The position numbers were made by a program, and so were the translations under genes. From contig VXBM01000573.1 of NCBI GenBank assembly GCA_013400155.1, positions 378,223 through 442,222 of the forward strand: a stretch of DNA of 64,000 nt, read 5' to 3'. The stretch's first letter is position 1. Each line of letters starts with the position of its first letter. Below, one piece after another: positions 37,350-51,000 of this stretch. The notes under the pieces are model-generated. The model saw only the letters and a list, made by a program, of their open reading frames with translations, was not told where the DNA came from and ran no database searches. Source of the DNA: Helopsaltes ochotensis (lineage: Eukaryota > Chordata > Aves > Passeriformes > Locustellidae).

Positions 37350-37399
37350 ACTTCTATCTACTGAGCACTGAGGCTACTCAGTGCTCAGTAGATAGAAGT
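37350..37399. repeat. Perfect 23-bp inverted repeat with 4-nt loop
   Basis: Positions 37350-37372 and 37377-37399 are exact reverse complements (23 of 23), separated by GCTA. The arm begins acttctatctactgagcac. Outside the arms pairing stops after a wobble pair, and the right flank is A-rich (gaaaaatataaaagtgataa). The stem is too short and the loop too small for a normal precursor microRNA. A perfect inverted repeat in single-copy DNA is typical of a recent template-switching replication event, in which one arm was copied from the other. Confidence 0.9.
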
Positions 37400-40300
37400 G
37401 AAAAATATAAAAGTGATAAAAGTGAAAAATTAGTGTGACAATTTTAAAACAGGTTGTGAGGTTCAGCCTGTAATTTATGCTACTATTTAAAGTGTCTCAT
37501 TAAAATTCGGTTGATTTGGTAAGCTTGATGAATTTTACTGCTCGACCTGATTGCTGAGGGGAGAGTGCTCTCCATCAGCCCTGCTGGTGTGAGCTGAAGT
37601 CACGAGGATTTGGGTGTGAAACAAAAGCAAGAGATGGGAGAGACATTGGAAAAGGATATGACAGAAGGCCTACTGTAGACACACAAGGTTAAAAAGCATT
37701 TCAGCTTTTAAAATGCCGTTCAGAAAGATTGGCTGCCTTCTCAGCATTCTTCCAGAGAGTTGAGTTGTGCAGTCACTGTTTTGGAGGCTGAAACATAGTG
37801 AAAAAGGTTTCATACCCAACAGGAAAATTGGATACAAAGCTCAAAGGCCCTGATTACCAGTTCCCTACTTCAACAGTGACACCTCCATCTTCTTCTCTGG
37901 GACCTTCTGTGGAATTATAAGCAGGAATAAAGCTTGTACATAGCATGGAAATGCACTTTCCTCATGGGCATAGCTGCAAAGAGCAGTTTGGTCAGAACCC
38001 TACAGACATGAGAGGGCTGAACAGACGGAGGGAAAGAAGGGGTTAAATACCTTCTGGTACAGTCTCAGTGTGATACGGCTGCCACACTTGTGTGAGGAAG
38101 GATTCACACTTCTGCTGTCCTTTGCATATGCCAGTACTCACCACCGAGGAGGAGGATGTTGATTGACACAGCCCTAGCAGAAGCTGCCAGCAAAACCAGC
38201 TGGTTGCCGAGCTGTATTTGTTAGTGGGCACAACTTTTGGAAAAGCCCAGAGTCAAAAAAACACCATCCGAAAATTTGGATCTGATCCACTAAGCTGAAT
38301 TTGAGAAACAGGATTGCCACTGAGTGATGATCACTCATTGCTGATGTGGGTTTGCCTGGCGGTGTAGCCTACGGCAAGAGCAGCTCTGGGGAGAGTTTGA
38401 GACAGGTGTGCTGCTCCAGAGCACAGCGAGTAACGTCCCAGTAATATTTCCTGGGGAGCTGGGGGAGCAATCACTGATGAGAAATACTGAGAATCAGTCA
38501 TGGCAGGTCAGTGTCTGAATCCTCCTTGACTTAAGAGTCTGCCTTTGTTACGTTTCTGTTGTTTCCCCAGATGAGGTATGAGGAATGCAGAGATTTCCCA
38601 AGAGAGGTACTGTCCATCCTGAATATGTCAGTAGCTCTCATTATTGTTAATGGGAGTTGCATGTACTCAAAAAGCTAAGACTCCCTTGTGATGCCTTGAG
38701 ATAGAAGACTAATATCTAAATGTTGTGTAATTATTTGAGCAAATGGTATAACATGTGATGTCTTTGTTAGGTCATTGTTGTTCAGAGAATTGTCCCAACA
38801 TAATTTTTCCCTAAGAAAATGATCACACACAAAAAGGAACAGACTGTTAATTTCTGCGTGGTTTTATTTAAACTCTCTGTACTGTTGTCTTATTTTCTAA
38901 AACTTTATTTCTAGCTTCTAAAACTTGTAAAAGATGGGAGTCCGGCCCTTCTGAAATAAAGTGGTAACACACTGGTGATAATGCTCTGTACTTGAATGGA
39001 GTTGGATTAGTGAAGAATCTCTACATGGCAAACAGCTCTGGAGAACTCTTCCTCATGCAGTCAGGTTCAACAGCAATGTTAGACTATCACAGGTTGAAAT
39101 ATACCTGATGAGAAATGAAGTTTTTTAAAGAATAAAATTTTCCCTCTTTGTTTGCGGCAATGAGGCTGATTTTTGGTGATCTTTAGCTCCATGTAAGATC
39201 TGCCTGTGCTCAGGGTGGTGTTAGGCACGTGCCAGCTGGGTGAAGCACAAGACCAATGTGACCAGAAGGGACAACACACTTCACAAAGAAGAAACTTCTT
39301 GGTTGCAGTGCAGCTGTTTGAGGACAGGACAGCAAACAAGCAGAGAGCGGAATGGCTCTGCCTTCATCCTCTACCCTCATCCTTGAGGACAGAAGCAAAA
39401 ATATCAATGGAGTGTTGTAGGGTGGATGTTTGTCTGGCACTGCGGTTTGTGACACCTGCACATTCGATTCTGATTCGTTCCAGATGAATCAGAGATAGGA
39501 TGCCAAGTAAACCTAATATGAGCGATGGCAGATCCTACACCTTGTGCTAAAATAGGCAGGACAAATGAAGCTGTCATGCTTTGCCATTCCTTCCTTCTCC
39601 TCTGTGGGGCAGAGAGGTCTTTAGAGATCAGCCTTTCCTTCCCTCAGTGGTTTTTGGCTGGTGTTGCTGCTACCCCTTGGCCAGTCATGCATTGCTGATC
39701 ACCATTCAGGTGAGGGACAAAGGAAGGAGCTTAGCAGTCAAGCTCCTGAGAGCTGATGAGAGGGGAAATTGCTTATTTCAAAGGCTTTTAAAGCCTCTTC
39801 TCCATCTTGACAACAACAGAGTTATCGCTCTCCTTTTATCCCCCTGTACAGGGTCAAACACTGTCCCTTATGAAGGGCTCTGAAGAAACCCTCCTCTCCT
39901 CTTTGTCATCTCTTTTGGCTTGTGCGTGCCAGCGAGAGGGACTGGGGCATTTGCATGGCCGAGGAGTGAGTGCTGGACAGCACTAGTCCCTTGAGAGGAT
40001 GGCAGCAATGTGGGTTTGAAACTTTTAATGAAATGGACACGAGGGCGAAAGAAGACGAAATTCCACAGAAAGCTCCCCAGTGTCTTTTGAAATACGTTGA
40101 CTGCCTCCAGTATTGGCTTTCCCTTATTACACAATCCAGCCTGGACTCTTCAGTTTTACAGCTGCATGATTAGCTGGAAAATCACAGAATTTCTTGGAAA
40201 GTAGCTCAATTGTTTTTTCTTTCCACTCCTGGCTGTCTGTTGTGAAGTTCAGTGCTGCCAGCTCAGATTGCTTGCATACTTTTTTTGTGATACCAATGGC

Positions 40301-42880
40301 ACAGCTTAGACTTAAGGTGATAACAGCTGCTTTCCAAATTTGCTTCTTTCCAAGGGTTGCTCAGACTCTCACTACTTCCTGCATACAGTTTTTGTTTGTC
40401 ACTTTGTCACTCTCAAATGGCCACCACCCCCATGTGAGGCCTTACCTGCACTTTATTCACCCCAGAGAACTTGCAATTGCATAGACAGGTGGGCAAGGTG
40501 TAGGTCAGGGACAAAGTTACTTTTGCTTTACAAGTGGAGATTTAAGGCACAGGGAAAACAGATCTTTAAGGAACTGGGAAGGAGCACTAGGGCCAGCCCT
40601 TTAGAAATAAGGCTTTGTGGAAGACTGGCAGCTGAATGTAATCAATAGTGTCATCTTCTGGCTTCTTCCCGGCAGGGATAAAGGGACTTTTTTCAAGGTT
40701 TCAGATGCTGTAATTTCCAGCTGACTGCATGGTGACCAGTCTGTCTTGCTGTATAGCTGTGCCAACTTGTAGCCTTTTGTAGTCACCCATCAGTTACCTA
40801 TAAAATTTTGGCTGTCTTGGAATCAGATCCCAAAAGGTTTCAGTTAGGTTAACTGTAAATTCTTGTATTGGAATACTTTTGTGTTCACTCTGAACAGTGC
40901 CAGCAGCTGTTCCTTTGGAAATACATGAATCAATGGAGTCACAAATACTAAATTTTGAAGTGTGAAATGTTTCATTATACTTTTCTAGGTGAACATAAAG
41001 GTTTTGTTTCTGGGCAGCTCAGCTATTAAGTGCAGGTTCTTAAGGTGTGTTGTTTCACAGGGATATTATCTGGGAGACAACTGTCCTTGTTCTTTGTTTG
41101 CTAGGGCTCTGGACGGACTGGCTCATATGAGGCAGCACAGATGATCTAAAATATGGCCCTGGGCAAGAGCAGGGCCTAAATTCATCTCTTTCTTGAAGGA
41201 CAGTAGTAGGACTGGTAGCAGACATGCACTTGAACACATTGCACAGTGCCTGAGCAAAGTATCTCGTGTTTCCAAACGGTCTCCTACAGAAATGGTATTC
41301 TTCACTGGAAAATATTCTCTGTACTTTTACACAGTCAGTATAAGCTTACAAGGGTTTGTTCCTGGTGGAAGTAAAGATTCTTCCCATTTTGAAAGGTGGA
41401 GAATATCAACTGTCATAATTGAAATTCTGCTGTTGATGTGTGAGGCTTTAAAATGTTTTTGGTCAGTGAATGTGGTTCAGAATTGTGACACTCTCAGACT
41501 GCTCCCTGCTGTACACAGAAAGGATGTGAAATGGCATTTTTATCAGTTAGTGAAAGCTTAGTTTAATTGGCTCCAGTCAAGTTTCTGTATTGTTCTGCGT
41601 AATCTGAATTAAACATTGGTTTGACTACTTATGTGGCTTTATCTTCCTTGAAGACATAGGGTGCTCAGTCAGACAGTGGCATCAGCTTTGAAGTTAAGTT
41701 ATTCATAGCTCAAGGATTGATTCTGACATTAACACTGTTTCCCTACACTCCTTGAAAATGCATCCCACCACCCCATTCTTTCAGTTCCTGCTTTAGTATT
41801 AATTTTAAATATCTGCAATTTCATAGTGAAAATAGAAGCTCCTCTCATACTCTACACATGAAAGGTTGAAAAGACCAAAACTAGAGGTATTAACAGGGAA
41901 TATTGCTTTTTAAAGAATATCTTCTTGCTCATGTTTATAAGTTACCAGCTATCATTTGCCTTCATGTAGAGCTGTTTTGCCACCTCCATCTGTGAAGAGG
42001 TTCTGTCACTTTACCCCAGGGCTGGGACAGAAATTCGTGCAGTAGAAATACTGAAGGCTTATTAACCATGCAAATGTTTAGCCTGGATCTTGCAGTCCCA
42101 TGTTTGTTACTGACATATATCCTGATAGCTTGGAGTCACCCACTTAAATAGCCTTTGCTTTTAGCTGGCAGGTACAATTGGGTTAAGTGACATTTCCTTC
42201 TCTTTCTCTTTTTTATTTTCTTTTTTTTTTTTTTCAGGGACATGTGGGGGAGGAAGCATGACTTTAATCTGAACTTTCTTCTTGTTTCTTTAAGAAACTT
42301 TTTGTGTGAGAAAGACTTGATGTCAGTGCACAAAAAATGACTTTAGATTTGCATTCTTTTGCTACAGGAATAAATGAACAAAGTTTGCAACTGAAAAGGC
42401 ATTTTTACACCTTTTGTTGTTTAGTAACAGAAATCCCATTATGCTTCATGCATAGCCCTAAGGAATGTGCAAACAAGTATTAGATCAATGGCATGTCTCT
42501 GCAGCTTCTTTTATCATGAGTATTTAAAACTGAATATTCAAACATTCATTCATATTTCAAACATCTGTCTCAAATAGTGGATTTGTGTTGGAGTATGTTT
42601 TATTGCCAATAGATGGGTTAAATGTAAAGCTTTTAAATGTTTTATAAGTTGCAGATGCTTAGCTATGGTCTTGTAACAGTGTTTGCGGGGGGTTTTTTAA
42701 GCAGCAAAGTGGAAAATCAGCAATAAGCTCTAAAAGGCGGCCGGAGAAAAAGAGTTTAAAAAAAAAGAAAGGTACCCACCTGCAAGAAGGCATGTGAAAA
42801 GTACGTGTGTAATTCAGAAAAATCATCTCGGCTTCAGTCAGCGATAGTGGGGTCTGCATCATTTACGGACACGGTTAAGC
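37400..42880. other. Non-coding stretch, no gene recognised
   Basis: About 5.5 kb with no recognised exon. A pyrimidine-rich run ending in TTTTCAG at about 42187-42237 resembles a strong splice acceptor, followed by a frame of about 33 codons to a stop. This is not enough to call an exon. The plus ORF 41193-41561 (122 codons) is unassigned and of chance length. Confidence 0.45.
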
Positions 42881-42964
42881 ATCGTCCTTCCCCGGTGTCC
42901 CCACAGGGGGCACCTCCCGCTGGTGCCTGCTCTCCCTGTGCGCTTTGGCAGGCGGCTGCCGGAT

Positions 42965-43072
42965 GGGTACCCAGGACGGTACCCAGGACGGTACCCAGGA
43001 CGGTAACCAGGACAGTAACCAGCCTGGGTAACCAGCCTGGGTAACCAGCCTGGGTAACCAGCTCTGGTACCG
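42965..43072. repeat. Minisatellite, 12/13-bp unit
   Basis: About eight tandem units. The first three read GGTACCCAGGAC, the fourth GGTAACCAGGAC, and the later ones change to the 13-bp form GGTAACCAGCCTG. The array therefore has two homogenised halves joined by a hybrid unit. It lies in a GC-rich island-like patch (about 42870-43220). Minus-strand translations give WVPS- and GYPGWL-type repeats, which are a by-product of the tandem unit. Confidence 0.9.
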
Positions 43073-43229
43073 CACTGGGCTCATCCTTCCTGGCGCATCC
43101 TACCCCAGCCCGGGAGGCTTCAGGAGGGCTTGGTGGCCCAGCAGTGCAGGATGTGCAGCCTGTGTCCCCGTGTCCCCGTGCTGTGTCTCCCGTCGCTGCG
43201 ATGTTTGTGGACCTCCTCAGCTGTTGGGT

Positions 43230-44860
43230 TAATTAGTTCAGCTTGTTCCTTTCCTTTGGCTCTGTCCTGTAACAGCCCTTCAAAAGGACACAGAGATCAG
43301 ACGTGCTCACCCACTCTTGTGCAGAACAGATGATTAAATGTCGTGTTAAGGGGAAGGCAGGCCAAGGCGGCTGCTCCCCTGTCCAAATGAATAAAATTCA
43401 GCCTTTTTTGAGCTCCGTTACCTGTTTTACCTGGGACTGGTCCCATCCTAGCTGTGGGAGCTGCTGGGGCAGAAGTGGTGCAGTGCCTGACTGTGAAGCT
43501 GGCCTAGGTGGTTTCCCCAGTGCTTGAGCAGATGTGTCACCATGTGCATCTGTGCTAGGGGTTCTGTCAGAGGAAAACATCCCCGTGTTGAAAAGTTGTT
43601 CAACATTAGAATTAAAAATATGCTACTTTTTGTGGTGAAAATATTTTTCAATGACAGGAAAACTTTTATTTATTATTGGTTTCCTGGTTTTGGTGAAGTT
43701 TTTTCCTGTCTCTCTGGAGTATAGGCTGCAGGCTGTAGCAGAGAAATACAGCAAGACTCCAGTCCTTTAAAGACATTTTCATGTTCATGTTGTGAATTCT
43801 GACTTTCAGCCCTAAAAAACTTTTGTAGAACTATGACTTTAAAAACAAATTAATATTCAAACAAACCAAATAAAAAGCAGAGAGAATATATGCCTTTAAA
43901 AAAAAGACACCTCTCCTTTTTTTTTAACCCATTATATCTGGAATTATTATACTGAATACTTCATAGTTCATTTTGCAAAAATAACAGATTTGAAATGTCT
44001 TAACAAGGCCTCTCTCTGGCAGCAATCTCCTGGGAGCTAGATTTCTTTTTTTTTTTCCTTTTTTTCCTTTTTTTTTGTCAGGACACTAATAATGGTTCCT
44101 GCATCACTTTGTTCTCATCTTTCTTGCAGTTAAACTTCAGGAGCTGACTTTAGTTTTTGTGGGAGCAAATACTTCAGCATGAGACCATCTGATCTTTACC
44201 AAAAGATGCAGGCAAAATCTGTCTTGCTTGTGGATTTTCTGCATGTATATTTCCACTTTCAAACTGTACGACTGTGGAATGGTTCAACAAAGTTCTTAAA
44301 TTTAATCTGCTCCTAATCTGTTTAAAATAGGCTGGAATAAGTCTTACTTTAAACAAAACTGGTGTTTGTTTAGCACTCAGCTTTTTGTAGGCTGAACCAA
44401 TTAAGATGGCACATTGTGTTAAACCAGTAAAAAAATGTGTGTATAAATCAGATCTCTACACAGGGCACTGCATCAGTTTTTAGGTGATTGAGCTTTTTTT
44501 TTTTCAGAGATTTTTTTGATCCAAGTATTTGTATCCAAATATTGCAACTTTGTAGTAAGTAAGACTTCAGCTCCCTGACAGGTTTGATGTGTGTTACTTG
44601 GAATTGAAATAGGACAAATGGAAAGACAGGTAAATGCCTTTGTGGAGGGCTGGGACCTTACGGGAACATGACACATTTTGCTGCCAGAGGAACCTGTGTT
44701 TCCATTTCATTTGCTGCAGCAGAGTGGTCTCATTGCGCTCTCTGGGTTTGAGCATGGCATCTTTCTCCTGGGTTTGTCCAGGGTTTTTCCTGTGCCAGTG
44801 CTGTCCCGTGCTTTCTCCTGTGCTGGGTGTATCAGTAGCGTGCCCTGCATGTGTGCTACT
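43230..44860. other. Non-coding stretch with T-rich tract
   Basis: No exon recognised. A T-rich tract with few C lies at about 44046-44079. A second acceptor-like run (TTTTTCAG) occurs at about 44495-44507 with no open frame of note after it. Confidence 0.45.
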
Positions 44861-44865
44861 GTCGC

Positions 44866-45000
44866 ATCCCTGGGACTGTTCCAGGCCAGCTGCATGCGGC
44901 TCTGAGCAGCCTGATCCACTGGAAAGTATCTCTGCACATGCCAGGGGTGTGGAGTGAGATCATCTCCAAGATGCCTTCCAACCCAGCCCATTCTGTGACC
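44866..45000 (+). mobile_element. CR1 LINE, degraded 3' end
   Basis: Plus-strand match to the 3' end of avian CR1: gcatccctgggactgttcca, then ggccagctgcatgcggctct, then gagcagcctgatccactgg, then gtggagtgagatcatct and ccttccaacccagcccattc. These correspond in order to the CR1 'CATCCCTGGAAGTGTTCAAGG', 'GGGCTCTGAGCAACCTGG', 'GGAATGAGATGATCT' and 'CCTTCCAACCCAAACCATTC' blocks. Many substitutions and the missing terminal octamer array show an old, 5'-truncated copy with no coding capacity. Confidence 0.85.
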
Positions 45001-45009
45001 TTTGGGGAC

Positions 45010-48000
45010 TTCACCAGGTCACGGTGGCTCTTCAGCCACCGGTGGCATCTCTCACACGGGCTCCACGCCTCAGTCCTGCACAGGTGATGGGTGTCCTGGC
45101 CCTGGCAGCAGCTCCTCATCTGCACTTAGCCGCTTCCAGCTTTTCCAGCTCAGTGCCTCCCCCTGATTTGTTCTCTTGCAGATACAGTTCTCACTGTCCT
45201 GTGTTCTGCAGCCTCTTCACCTTGTGCTGGTACCAGAAGCAGCAGGATCTCAGGAGTGGTGACATCCCAAGCCTTGGCTCCTCTGCCCGCTGCCTTGGGG
45301 AGCAGGGGAGGAGAACATCCAGCTTAGCCCCTGTTAAGCCAGGCTGGAGTCTGCTCTGTGAACAGTGTTTTAAGAGAATGGTGCCGACTCTCTCTTCCCC
45401 AAAGATTTACAACCTGGCCAAATGTGATTTTTTTTTCTTTTAAATGAGTAAAAGGCACAGCAAAATCCCTGTCACCAGCAAAATCCCTCTGCTGAAGTAT
45501 AAGTGACACTATCTGTTGGGAAGCTATCTGCCTTGAGGCACTCAGCAAGTGTTTGTTATAATGCCTGTGGAATGATGTATATTCCTCAAGTCGTTTTCTT
45601 AAAAGTACATTAATATTTCTTGCAGAACCTATCAAAAGAGAATGCAGAAATTGAATTCAAAATGTACCTGGCATGAAACATTGTCCAAACTTTTGCAAAG
45701 CTGTAAGTAACTGAAAACAGAACTTGTAAAAGCTGTCATTGCTAGCTTTATCTTAAATAAGAGCTAATGCAAACAGAAACTGCTGCAATGTTTTTGGAAA
45801 GATACTCAACTTCTGCTTCTACTTTAAGGGATTAGGAAAACACCCACGGTGGGAGGCAGATTATCTCACATATATCTACTTCAAGCCTCCTTGTGTCTTT
45901 CTCTGAAACATCTGGTACAGGCTGTTGTCAGAAGAACATAAACTAATTTATATGTGTGTGTGTTTTTTATAGCTCATTAGCAGAGGCTGGTACTTTTTTC
46001 AGTGAATTTTTGGTGAATTGGTAATTTTTTTTAGATGAATCAAAACTAATGGCTTGTTGCAGCCTAGAACACTTGAAATATGTTCTTAGCTTTAAAAAGA
46101 TCTGCCCAAGTAACTGTTTTCACTTTTTTGTTTGGCAATTATTTGGCAACTGAAACAGTAAATTTTTTTTTGAGATGACCTAAACCAGGAAAAAATTATC
46201 ACAGCAAGGAGTTGCCAGACATTTTGTTTTGAAAGAAATGGATGTAATTTTTTACTACGACAAAAAGGCTTCATTTGGCTCTTAAATATATTTTAAGTAT
46301 GAAAATTATACTAGAAGGAGACTTTACGAAATGTATTGTATTGCTGTTTGACTAAGGTTCTGAACTGTTTTCCTGCTTGAATAGTTAATAGTGGAATAAA
46401 GTTGATTGTGCCAGCATTTTGATTTTTCTGAAAACCTCTCAGGTCTAATTTTTGAATGTTACCTGGCCTTAAGCGGCGACCATTAGTGATGCACTTTGAC
46501 TGGATGGCAACAAACCTTTTGTTGTGCTGAATTTGATCTGCTGAATAAAGGGTGTGATCGCATGGGACACGGAAGGCATCTTCAAGAGGCAGCTCTGCAG
46601 GTCAGGGCCCAGTGGTGTGGGTCAGTGCTAGAAACATCTGAATTCCAACTGCCATTCCAAATTCATCCCATTGGATGGGACTCTGTGGAGCCTGAGATCT
46701 CCACTAAAATGGAGTCTGCTGCTCCTGAGCCAGGTGGAACCAAGCAGCAGCTCTGCTGAGGTAGAGGAAAACAACCCAGTGTCTCAGATGAAGGAAAGTT
46801 TTTCACCTGGAGAACGTTGTTGCCAATATGTATAAAGGGTGTTTTTGCAAAGCCAGGCCTTGATGCAGCTGTCACCTTAATGCTGGACTCTGCTGGCCTT
46901 TGGCGCTGTTGCTCTTTATCCCAAGCACAGTAAAAACATCCAAAACTTTTGAATACCTTTTAATATCTTCACTCTTAAGCATCCCTGCCATGACCAAATG
47001 TACAAATCAAACGTGACAAATAGTGAAGTTAATTAGTCAGCTGCTTTTCCACTCTTCCTTTGTGTAGAGAAGTGATAAAAATAAATATGAAAGTACAATC
47101 TAAGGTTCATGAATTTAAGAGTAAGAGGTAATTTTTAAAAATAATCTGCTCATAGTGTTTTTTTCCTTCAAGGTTTAGTCTTCTGTCTGAAAGGCTGACC
47201 TCTATTTGGATGAGGGAATCAAACTCCTTTGGCTCATATAAAGGGATGAACTGAATATGAAAGCAATTCAGGGAAGGGATGGAACATCTAAAGCCTACAT
47301 TGTCATTGGTTTTATTTTAGTGAAAATAATTGTACATGTTTAGTTTAAAATGTATAGGGAAATGTACTTTGAAATATAATTACATTTAGCAGTCTTGTAG
47401 CTTTGTACTTTGTGCTATAAATTGTGCTCCCAGTTGTTTTTCATCTCCTGTAATTTAAATAAGTAAACCTTTTGTTCTTAAACTCTTAGTTCCTTCTAAT
47501 TCTGTTGATGGACATCCATTTCTACTACTTTATTTTATGATAATATTTAACAATGGCATGCAGTTACCTCCCTGCTGGCACTGCTCCACCTCCTTTGTTT
47601 CTAGAAGGCCTCTTTTTACCTAAGTCTTTAGTTTTATAGAAGAATCCAAACTTCCTGTCCCTGCATCTAGCAGGGGCAAGGTTTCTGCATAAAGTGACAC
47701 AAAATCCCTTGGGAAGGGCGCTAGCCCCCAAGCAGGGAAGGTGGTGCTGGGCTGTCAGTCTCTTTTGTTCCTTGCTCAGATGGAAGTATGGAGTGGATGC
47801 TGCTTTGTGGGCCAGAGCAAAGCTGTGCCAAGGGAATGCAAATCCACTAGGTGTGCCCAGGTAATTTAAAATGCTCACGCTGGCAGCTTTTCTGCATGAA
47901 TAAAGCTGTTTAATTAATGCGTTTTCTCCACTTTCTTTTCTTGACAAGTTGATTCGAATTGAAACGGTCTGTAATAAGCTTGTCACGGGTCTTGGGGACA

Positions 48001-51000
48001 AATAACCCCTCCCTGCAGGTGGAAAAAAAAAAGAGCCCGTGTGTGTTTTGTATTTCTGGTGGCAGGTATGGCAGAGTGGTTGGGCTGCAGCACCCCCTTA
48101 CAGCACAGCCCGTGGCTTGGCTCCACAGTGGTGCCCAGAAGGGCAGCTGCAGGGCTTCAGGCAGGAGAGCTGGCACTGCTGTGGCTTTTCTGCCCCCTGG
48201 TTTTATGCAAGGAACGTGAGAGTGGAGTGAACATAATGGGCACAGAGGCTGAGGCAGTGCTCGTCCTTGTCTCCCCCTCCTCCACTCCTCCAGAGAAAGC
48301 TTATGTTTAATTTGCTCAGCCTCGCGGTTTGACAGAAGTGAACATGGAGACCTGAGCCCAGGATCAACAAAGGCAGCACTGGGCATTTCAGCCACTGCCT
48401 TTGAAATAGGCCTTGACAATAATGGAGTTGGGAAGCCCCACTGTTCAGCCTTCTTTATAGTGTTAATAACTGTCCAGAAAGAAGAGAAGCAAGAAATTGC
48501 TCAGATTTCATCTCTCAGATTTCATCTTGCATCTAGAGTGCCGCAACAAATCAAACTGAAATGGGCCCCATGGTGGCTTCTGCACTGCCATGCTGAGCTG
48601 CCCTGGGCCCCTTCTCCCCCTGCTTTGCTGAGGGTTATAATGCTGAGCAAGTGTTCAATTAGGCTGGTTGGGGCAAACACATGTGATTCCCAATTGGGCA
48701 GGTGTCCCAATTAGGGTGCACTCAGAAATGAGTTAGTTTGTAGAGTGGAAAGTTGGAGGCCGAGGCAGTAGCATGTGTCCAGTGACAGACACAGAGTGAG
48801 GCCAGAGGAGATATCCTCCCTCCATGTTCACCTACCCTGGCTGTCCCCATGACACATCTTCCTTCCCTTCAGTGTGCAGGGGCAGTTCTTCCTTAGGGGA
48901 TCAAGATAAAAATGAGAGCTGAACTTGGGAGAGGCAGAGTTCATGCCTGGCCATCTCCTCTGGCCCAGGCTTTGGGGGAAGATGGCTGTGCCAGTGACAG
49001 CAATGCTTGGGCAGTGATTCTAACCAGAAAGTATTGTTTAACAAATATTGTTTAATAAATGCAAACTCTTTGATGCCATTAACGGGTAATGCTATTTTTT
49101 ATGCCTTATAGCATTCATGGAATGTGGAGTTATATGCCTCATCGTAAGGGATGCCTTTGTAAGGGTGCTGGAAGTCCAGGAGGACAAACGTGTATCATGT
49201 ATTGAGTTACACTTTAATAACTGGTAAGAGTTGCAAAAATATTTAACTTCAGGAAAAGAAAAACAGTAAAATGTCCAAAAGACTTCCTAATTTTAAAGCA
49301 GAACAATGATAACCAAAAGAAGTTGCATCTTTTCATGTTCATCCATCTCACGTCTATGTAGTAGAAAAAACTGTGGCACCTTCATTAATTTAAAAGCTTT
49401 TTGGATCAATAATCTCCACCCTCTCTGTACATGGAAGCAGCTGGAATGCATTCTCCTGTTGCAATAGACAGTGCATGGTCTTCAGCAGTTTCCTTATTAT
49501 GTTTTGTAATTAGCAAATCAAATTTTTGTCTTTAATCCTTTTGCATCCAGGGATATTTTGTGCTCAGAAGGCTGGGAAGGATGTGTGAGCAGATTGTCTT
49601 GGCAGTTGGAATTCCCCAGGGCACTGGGGGAAACGCTGAAGAAGAGGGGCAAAAGTTCTGTTGATTGTGTAAGTATTTAGAGCTGCAGCATTACAGCATC
49701 TTTTCCCAAGAAGTGCAGCAGGCAGAGAGGGAACACGTGCTATTGTGTTCACATCTGGTATTAACATATAAAATTTGAGGCTTATAAAGTTTCTTCCCGT
49801 ACAACTAAATTAAAAACCTGTGGCATAAGGTAAATTGACAAGTGCAAAACTACTTGTGTGGGAAATTTAAATGGTTGCAAATGTTTCCTGAAGGCTGCTT
49901 CTGGAAGCATGTTCCTGAGCACGGCTGACTGCTGGCTCACTGCCTGGCAATCTCGGGGAGAGCTGTCCTGTTCCCATGATTGATTTTATTTTATAGGGGG
50001 CAAAAATTCTGTAGTGGTCATGAAGACAGCACTGCCACGTGGGACAGAGTCCAGGCTGCAGAGCTGAGTTGTACCGTGTAAAATAAGCACATCTTGGCTC
50101 TCTTTGGAGGGTACTGGGAAGGCACAGTTCACTATGGCTTGCCTGGGTAAAGTGGCACGTGCTGATAGCTATTGATTTGCAGACGCCTCATCTCTGTGTT
50201 GGGAAACGTGTTTCTTGTTTCATTCTGGAGCTCAGAGAATGTCTCAGATGGGATAATGTACTAGAGTGTCCTCCCTGGAGACCTTGTTCCTGACTGACTT
50301 TGATGTACTTACTGATATTTCTAGTGAAACAGAACCTGATCTAAACAACACAGTCCCCTTCTGCATGGCACTGAGGCAGGTCCACTGGAAAGCTGCTGTG
50401 CTGTCTGGCTTCAGATCACTTGGGACTCTGATGCTGATGACTCTGTCAAAGTGGGTGGAAAAAAATGCAGCTGGCAACATGCCTTGAAGGCAATAGGAGC
50501 TGGAGTGCTGGGCACTTCTGCAGCAGCTCTCCCCATGAGGTGCCCCTGCCTTCCTTGCTCCACATCCTGTGTCCTGGGATGCACTGACACTGATTGCTAT
50601 TGCAGAAAAGCAGAAGTTCTGCAGCATGTTGGGAACTACAGGTGAACTGAAGTCAAGCAGAACTGCTGTAGCAGAATGAGACCATCTTGGTGTCTCCAGC
50701 GCTGATACTCTACTGCTCGGCTAGGGAGTAGTTTGACCAGTCTGTGTCCAGGCTTGGATTCCTGTTTAGACTAAAATTTGGTTGTGGCCTATCTGGTGTT
50801 CAAAGAGAAATGCAACTTCTCTCATAATGACCATACTTGTTCCCTCTTGATGCTGGCCTCCACTGGCCTTTGTCCATGCTGTGTTACAACACAAGTGTTA
50901 CATCTCTATTAATAATCTTTGCTGATTTTATTAGCAGCCCCCCCGTTTATAGTACTGATGTTGCAAATAGTCCTACATGAAGGCACTTAGAAAGACATGT

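Noticed and set aside
37350..37399. microRNA precursor
   Set aside because: A 23-bp stem with a 4-base loop is too short for normal Drosha/Dicer processing.
42187..42340. Acceptor-like T14-CAG followed by a 33-codon open stretch
   Set aside because: The frame is short, ends in a stop, and its translation matches nothing known.
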